8,949 nucleotides of DNA from Gammaproteobacteria bacterium (GTDB taxonomy: Bacteria > Pseudomonadota > Gammaproteobacteria > Pseudomonadales > Pseudohongiellaceae): contig DMJN01000011.1 of assembly GCA_003451715.1 (NCBI GenBank), forward strand, positions 1 through 8,949, given 5' to 3'. Positions 7,017 through 8,949 of this stretch are shown here, piece after piece. The stretch's first letter is position 1. Every line of letters starts with the position of its first letter. Made by a program: the position numbers and the translations under genes. The notes beneath the pieces were generated by a model. The model was not told where the DNA came from, made no database searches, and saw only the letters and a list, made by a program, of their open reading frames with translations.

Positions 7017-7024
7017 CGCTATTC
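7011..7024. repeat. perfect 14-base palindrome over two convergent stop codons
   Basis: GAATAGCGCTATTC is its own reverse complement. It contains TAG of the plus-strand hydrolase (7014-7016) and, read from the other strand, TAG of the vWA-like gene (7019-7021), with only two bases between them. As RNA it could form a 5-base-pair hairpin with a four-base loop on either transcript. There is no T-run, so it is at best a weak bidirectional terminator. Confidence 0.75.
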
Positions 7025-7894
7025 CAGCATTATTCGCTCTGTTGCAACTATGGCACCGCCGGATTGATTCACAAAAGGCCTCCAGAACGCTTCGATGTGC
7101 CCGCGATTTTGAATGGCCAGCAATTGTGGACGTTGAATAAGGACTATTTCCACTTCGACGTCTTCTAAATTGGCCAGCGCGTCTTCTGATGATCGAGTGC
7201 CCAGGAAGGCGTTGAAGTTAGTCGAATCACGTTCATGGGAATAGCTCGGGGTATGGTGAATCAAACTGGAAACGAGAATAAGTCGCTTCTGGACGTCGCC
7301 GGGTGTGAATCTGATCTGGTTCGCGACGTACTGCACCATGTCGACAATGGGTGAACTGTCGGCAGCTTCCTTTTCAATCAACGCATTCACATAGATGCCC
7401 AATCTCTCGGTGAGGATCTCTTTCCAGCCGTTATAAAGCTGTCGTTGATCCGCAGTGAGTTCGCCTTGGTCTGAACCGTCTCCAGGATTACAGAAGGAGA
7501 ACCGAAGGTAGTAGCTGTTCTCGTCACTGCCCAATGAATAGAATGTGAATCTTTCATCCGCCAGGGAATTGGTGAGTAAGCTATCGAGATGCCTTGTAAT
7601 TGCGCTTGCCTGCGGCTGGGAGTATCCCACGGTCTCATCGAGTAACAGGGCAGTTTCTCTGGGAACGTCGTTATCCAGGCGGCAAAGAGTCACCGGGTCT
7701 CGCTCGACAGAACCAAGTAGTAACGAGGCGATAAATCCAACGGCAAAAGCGGCGATAGCGAGATTAATTACGAAAGAGTAAGGACTCTTTTTCTTGATGC
7801 GGCGGGTTCCCACATTCGTACTCTGGTTTAAGCGGTTTTTGATCAGAAGTTCCTCATATGAATTATCAAGGCATGCTTTAGAGTAGCATCTCAA
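7019..7894 (-). CDS. membrane-anchored protein with von Willebrand A-like domain
   Basis: The protein has up to 291 residues. A basic cytoplasmic N-terminus (RRIKKK at 31-36) precedes one membrane helix at about 40-61, and the rest should lie in the periplasm. The domain after it reads like a vWA fold. ALLLDETVGYSQPQ (82-95) stands at the first metal-site strand, with D86-E-T in place of DxSxS. TFYSLG (117-122) follows, then SPIVDMVQYVA (181-191), and RLILVSSLIHHTPSYSH (204-220) has the place of the later strand and loop. VEVEIVLIQRP (246-256) is another core strand. C71 and C135 could form a disulfide. I recall a family of unnamed proteobacterial proteins with this order, often with DxT at the metal site. 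The start is unsure: TTG 7894 gives 291 residues with a weak GGAAAG ahead, while GTG at 7811-7813 would give 264 residues and keep the membrane helix. Function unknown; binding of a partner protein is inferred. Confidence 0.82.
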   Translation of the reverse strand: MRCYSKACLDNSYEELLIKNRLNQSTNVGTRRIKKKSPYSFVINLAIAAFAVGFIASLLLGSVERDPVTLCRLDNDVPRETALLLDETVGYSQPQASAITRHLDSLLTNSLADERFTFYSLGSDENSYYLRFSFCNPGDGSDQGELTADQRQLYNGWKEILTERLGIYVNALIEKEAADSSPIVDMVQYVANQIRFTPGDVQKRLILVSSLIHHTPSYSHERDSTNFNAFLGTRSSEDALANLEDVEVEIVLIQRPQLLAIQNRGHIEAFWRPFVNQSGGAIVATERIMLE

Positions 7895-7982
7895 GGCTTT
7901 CCAGTTTTGGCAATCCTAATCCTGCCCGAATGAATCCATAGATCATACCGGGTTTGCTGTTCATCGGTAAAATGTCGGACTC

Positions 7983-8049
7983 ATACCTGATGCGGCACAA
8001 AGCCTGGAGCACTACAGCCGGCATGCCGAAGCCTGTTAAACTCAGGTAT
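7983..8049. repeat. nested inverted repeats ahead of the NTF2-like gene
   Basis: ATACCTGA (7983-7990) and TCAGGTAT (8042-8049) are perfect 8-base inverted repeats. Between them lies a perfect 10-base palindrome, CGGCATGCCG (8019-8028), and a 7-base direct repeat AAGCCTG at 8000-8006 and 8029-8035. The right arm ends 26 bases before the start of the NTF2-like gene. This may be a folded leader or a two-part operator; no riboswitch class is recognised. Confidence 0.5.
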
Positions 8050-8061
8050 CTCTATGACATT

Positions 8062-8066
8062 GGGAG
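8062..8066 (+). promoter_or_regulatory. Shine-Dalgarno site fixing the GTG start of the NTF2-like gene
   Basis: GGGAG lies nine bases before GTG 8076. The codons after this GTG give a proper signal peptide (MKRVIIS...), so site and protein support the same start. Confidence 0.65.
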
Positions 8067-8075
8067 TGCCTTACA

Positions 8076-8600
8076 GTGAAGCGTGTAATAATCAGTTGTA
8101 CCCTTGCAATGGCAATGGGGTGGTCCTGTGGGTTGCTCGCCCAGCAAGCCGATGCCGACGATGTGGACACCATCGATGCCATTCTGGCTGCAGTCTACGC
8201 CGTAATCAGCGGTGACGCCGGTGAGGTGCGTGACTGGAACCGTTTCCTGTCCCTGTTTAGCGAGGGAGCGACGCTAAGCATGGTGGTGCAGGGCGATAGT
8301 GGAAAATTCGAGCGTCTCATCATGACCCCGGAGAGTTACATCGAACGAAGCGGAAGCAGCCTGGAGAGAAACGGATTTCACGAAGTCGAATTTCACAGAA
8401 TCACCGAACAGTTTGGTCAAATCGCTCACGCATTCAGTAGTTATGAATCGAGAAGAACCCAAAGCGACAGGGAACCATTCGCACGGGGGATCAATTCCTT
8501 CCAGTTAATGCATGACGGTGAGCGCTGGTGGGTTGTTTCTATCTATTGGCAGAGTGAAGCACCGGATAATATGATTCCAGCGAAATATGGGGGTTCCTAG
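8076..8600 (+). CDS. secreted NTF2/SnoaL-like protein
   Basis: The 174-residue protein begins with GTG and carries a signal peptide, probably cut after A22 in GLLAQQ. C18 is not in a lipobox, so it is likely a soluble periplasmic protein. The mature part is the size and shape of an NTF2-like cone fold. A first helix (about 31-46) is followed by WNRFLSLFSEGATL (54-67), typical of the helix-to-strand turn of SnoaL-like proteins. TPESYIERS (84-92), then strands at 101-110 and 115-124, and the closing strands INSFQLMHDGERWWVVSIYWQ (139-159, ending in the usual Gly-x-Trp-type pair) complete the fold. Such proteins bind small hydrophobic ligands; some are isomerases or dehydratases, but no catalytic residues can be fixed here. 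The DUF1080 gene follows on the same strand after about 50 bases, suggesting co-transcription. Confidence 0.87.
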   Translation: MKRVIISCTLAMAMGWSCGLLAQQADADDVDTIDAILAAVYAVISGDAGEVRDWNRFLSLFSEGATLSMVVQGDSGKFERLIMTPESYIERSGSSLERNGFHEVEFHRITEQFGQIAHAFSSYESRRTQSDREPFARGINSFQLMHDGERWWVVSIYWQSEAPDNMIPAKYGGS

Positions 8601-8650
8601 ATTCTTGAGTACGAATGAAATTCAATAGACCAACAATGAGAAACATACCA

Positions 8651-8949
8651 ATGAAAAACACGATTAACGCTGCATCTATCTTAGTACTGCTGTTTGCCTT
8701 CACCGGCGCTTCGTTGTCATACAGTGCCAACAATGACTGGGTCACACTGATCGATGGTACCGATGGCATGGAAAATTTTAACATTCTCGGCAATGCTAAT
8801 TGGTCGGCGCAGATGAGCGCCATTCAGGCCACCGAAGGCAGTGGCGCGTCGTTTCTTGTTACCAAGCGAGATTACGGTGACTTTGCGATGCGTGTAGAGT
8901 TCTGGGCCAGTGACAATGCCAACAGCGGAATTTTCCTACGCTGCCAGGA
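8651..8949 (+). CDS. DUF1080 / 3-keto-disaccharide hydrolase family protein, 5' part only
   Basis: About 99 residues are visible before the window ends, with no stop. The protein starts with a signal peptide (MKNTINAASILVLLFAFTGA, cut probably after A26 in SYSA) and then shows the entry of the DUF1080 domain: WVTLIDGTDGMENF (30-43), TKRDYGDFAMRVEFW (71-85) and NSGIFLRCQ (91-99). Characterised members of this concanavalin-like family act on 3-keto-glycosides or 3-keto-disaccharides, and many are exported. In-frame ATGs also lie at 8615 and 8636, and none of the three has a good Shine-Dalgarno sequence. I chose 8651 because it gives the most regular signal peptide, but a longer N-terminus is possible. 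Typical members have 200 residues or more, so over half is missing. The family call is good; the catalytic part is beyond the window. Confidence 0.87.
   Translation, partial: MKNTINAASILVLLFAFTGASLSYSANNDWVTLIDGTDGMENFNILGNANWSAQMSAIQATEGSGASFLVTKRDYGDFAMRVEFWASDNANSGIFLRCQ

Noticed and set aside
8539..8823. 94-codon minus-strand frame with a hydrophobic segment
   Set aside because: It is opposite the signal peptide of the DUF1080 gene and the end of the NTF2-like gene, both better supported.

Overview
The window looks like chromosomal DNA from a Gram-negative bacterium, most likely an uncultured or marine gammaproteobacterium. This is inferred from protein style, not from a marker gene. The supporting signs are Sec signal peptides ending in LAQQ, one lipobox lipoprotein, an MsbA-like exporter of a type common in Proteobacteria, and a 2OG-Fe(II) oxygenase resembling marine bacterial ones. 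No rRNA, tRNA, CRISPR array, transposase, integrase or phage gene is visible.

Layout. Positions 1-918 (+) hold the 3' end of a conserved protein of unknown function and a small single-domain cupin. Positions 1181-2793 (+) hold a tight two-gene unit: a TPR-repeat protein followed 5 bases later by a 2OG-Fe(II) dioxygenase. Converging on it from the minus strand are a half-size ABC exporter (2859-4646) and, upstream of that, a small lipoprotein (4786-5145). A gap of 437 bases (5146-5582) separates divergent genes. Positions 5583-7016 (+) hold a secreted serine hydrolase of the beta-lactamase/esterase class C type. It meets head-on a membrane-anchored protein with a von Willebrand A-like domain (7019-7894, -), and both stop codons lie in one 14-base palindrome. 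From 8076 to the right edge (+) come a secreted NTF2/SnoaL-like protein and the start of a secreted DUF1080 (3-keto-disaccharide hydrolase family) protein.

How the genes may work together. The TPR/oxygenase pair is the most coherent unit: a protein-binding scaffold and a hydroxylase that probably modifies a protein, peptide or small molecule. The right-hand genes are mainly exported proteins, which fits scavenging or surface turnover of organic matter. The ABC exporter probably moves a lipid or other hydrophobic substrate. No link between these blocks can be shown from sequence alone.

No clearly new multi-gene system was found. The items most worth a second look are the TPR/oxygenase pair, the vWA-like protein with a non-canonical metal site, the palindrome at the convergent stops, the nested repeats ahead of the NTF2-like gene, and an exact 18-base repeat shared by two unrelated genes on opposite strands.
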